From positions 17,642-23,569 of the forward strand of contig DNDO01000142.1 of NCBI GenBank assembly GCA_003484265.1: a stretch of 5,928 nt of DNA, read 5' to 3'. Under the pieces are notes generated by a model. It worked only from the letters and a program-made list of their open reading frames with translations, was not told the origin of the DNA and did no database searches. Below are positions 5,757-5,928 of this stretch, in pieces. The stretch's first letter is position 1. Each line of letters opens with the position of its first letter. This DNA comes from Anaerolineae bacterium (GTDB lineage Bacteria; Chloroflexota; Anaerolineae; Anaerolineales; Villigracilaceae). Both the position numbers and the translations under genes were made by a program.

Positions 5757-5928
5757 ATGCTCAAAGCCCTTATCTTCGATTTCGACGGCCTGATCCTCGA
5801 CACAGAATCCCCCGAGGCGGATGTTTGGACTCAGATCTATCACGAACACGGATTCGATTTCCCCTTTAACGACTGGGTGCAAACAGTGGGCGGATACGGA
5901 ATCTCGAATTTTGATCCCGCCGATCACC
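5757..5928 (+). CDS. HAD-superfamily hydrolase (phosphatase/phosphoglucomutase-like), 3'-truncated by the window edge
   Basis: The 57 visible codons begin MLKALIFDFDGLILDTESPE. This is HAD motif I (hhhDxDGhhhDTE) with the nucleophile D8 and the general acid/base D10; D15-T16-E17 marks the subfamily I (beta-phosphoglucomutase/phosphatase-like) cap start. A helical cap segment (about 18-57, containing VWTQIYHEHGFDF) follows, and motifs II-IV lie outside the window. The family removes or transfers phosphate on small phosphorylated metabolites through an aspartyl-phosphate. The substrate cannot be told from this fragment. ATG codons at 5754 and 5757 are both in frame. The second is chosen because it coincides with the transcription start predicted from TATAAT. 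The gene is divergent from kynA, 53 bp away, and nothing visible links it to tryptophan breakdown. Confidence 0.92.
   Translation, partial: MLKALIFDFDGLILDTESPEADVWTQIYHEHGFDFPFNDWVQTVGGYGISNFDPADH

Noticed and set aside
5269..5757. Open frame of 162 codons on the plus strand
   Set aside because: It is antisense to the tryptophan dioxygenase, whose family motifs are unmistakable, and it overlaps the start of the HAD gene.
5655..5927. Open frame of 90 codons on the minus strand at the right edge
   Set aside because: It is antisense to the HAD gene, whose motif I is clear, and it overlaps the kynA start in another frame.
1..5928. CRISPR array, tRNA, rRNA, transposase or integrase
   Set aside because: No regularly spaced repeats, cloverleaf-like or rRNA-like stretches, or recombinase motifs were seen on either strand.

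Overview
The window holds four complete or nearly complete coding regions on the minus strand and one 3'-truncated gene on the plus strand, with GC near the middle of the range. The mix suggests a Chloroflexota bacterium of the Anaerolineae type: a large AfsR/LuxR-like STAND ATPase with TPRs, a bacterial tryptophan 2,3-dioxygenase and a DUF6326 membrane protein. This assignment is an inference from gene content and style, not from a marker gene.

Left part (1-3779, minus strand): a two-gene unit. The upstream gene (3779 to 354) encodes a 1141-residue fusion of an aminoglycoside-phosphotransferase/protein-kinase-like domain, a STAND (NB-ARC/AfsR-like) NTPase and about six TPR-like repeats. The downstream gene starts at 364, overlaps the fusion gene's end by 11 bp, and runs out of the window at base 1. 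Only its first 121 codons are visible. It is not a recognised family, though its order of motifs faintly recalls a degenerate Nudix fold. This pair is the most unusual content of the window. The layout (N-terminal enzyme-like domain, central STAND switch, C-terminal TPR sensor) matches that of NLR-like bacterial conflict or immune receptors, but such a role here is an inference.

Middle part (3780-4668): two intergenic regions of about 225-235 bp flank a small four-helix membrane protein of the DUF6326 family (4435 to 4004, minus). The 3780-4003 region contains a clear intrinsic terminator for the minus strand (3866-3886), a long imperfect hairpin (3937-3985), a 10-bp inverted repeat with 22-bp spacer (3828-3869), an extended -10 promoter candidate (3811-3819) and a 14-bp palindrome over the Shine-Dalgarno of the fusion gene (3782-3795). 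The 4436-4668 region holds only a weak stem-loop (4594-4623) and a Shine-Dalgarno, with no convincing promoter.

Right part (4669-5928): tryptophan 2,3-dioxygenase on the minus strand (5703 to 4669), divergent from a HAD-superfamily phosphatase gene on the plus strand that starts at 5757 and leaves the window after 57 codons. The two genes are 53 bp apart, and their predicted -10 elements lie on the same bases (5743-5750). The HAD gene appears to be leaderless. No other kynurenine-pathway gene is visible. No tRNA, rRNA, CRISPR array, transposase or integrase was seen.
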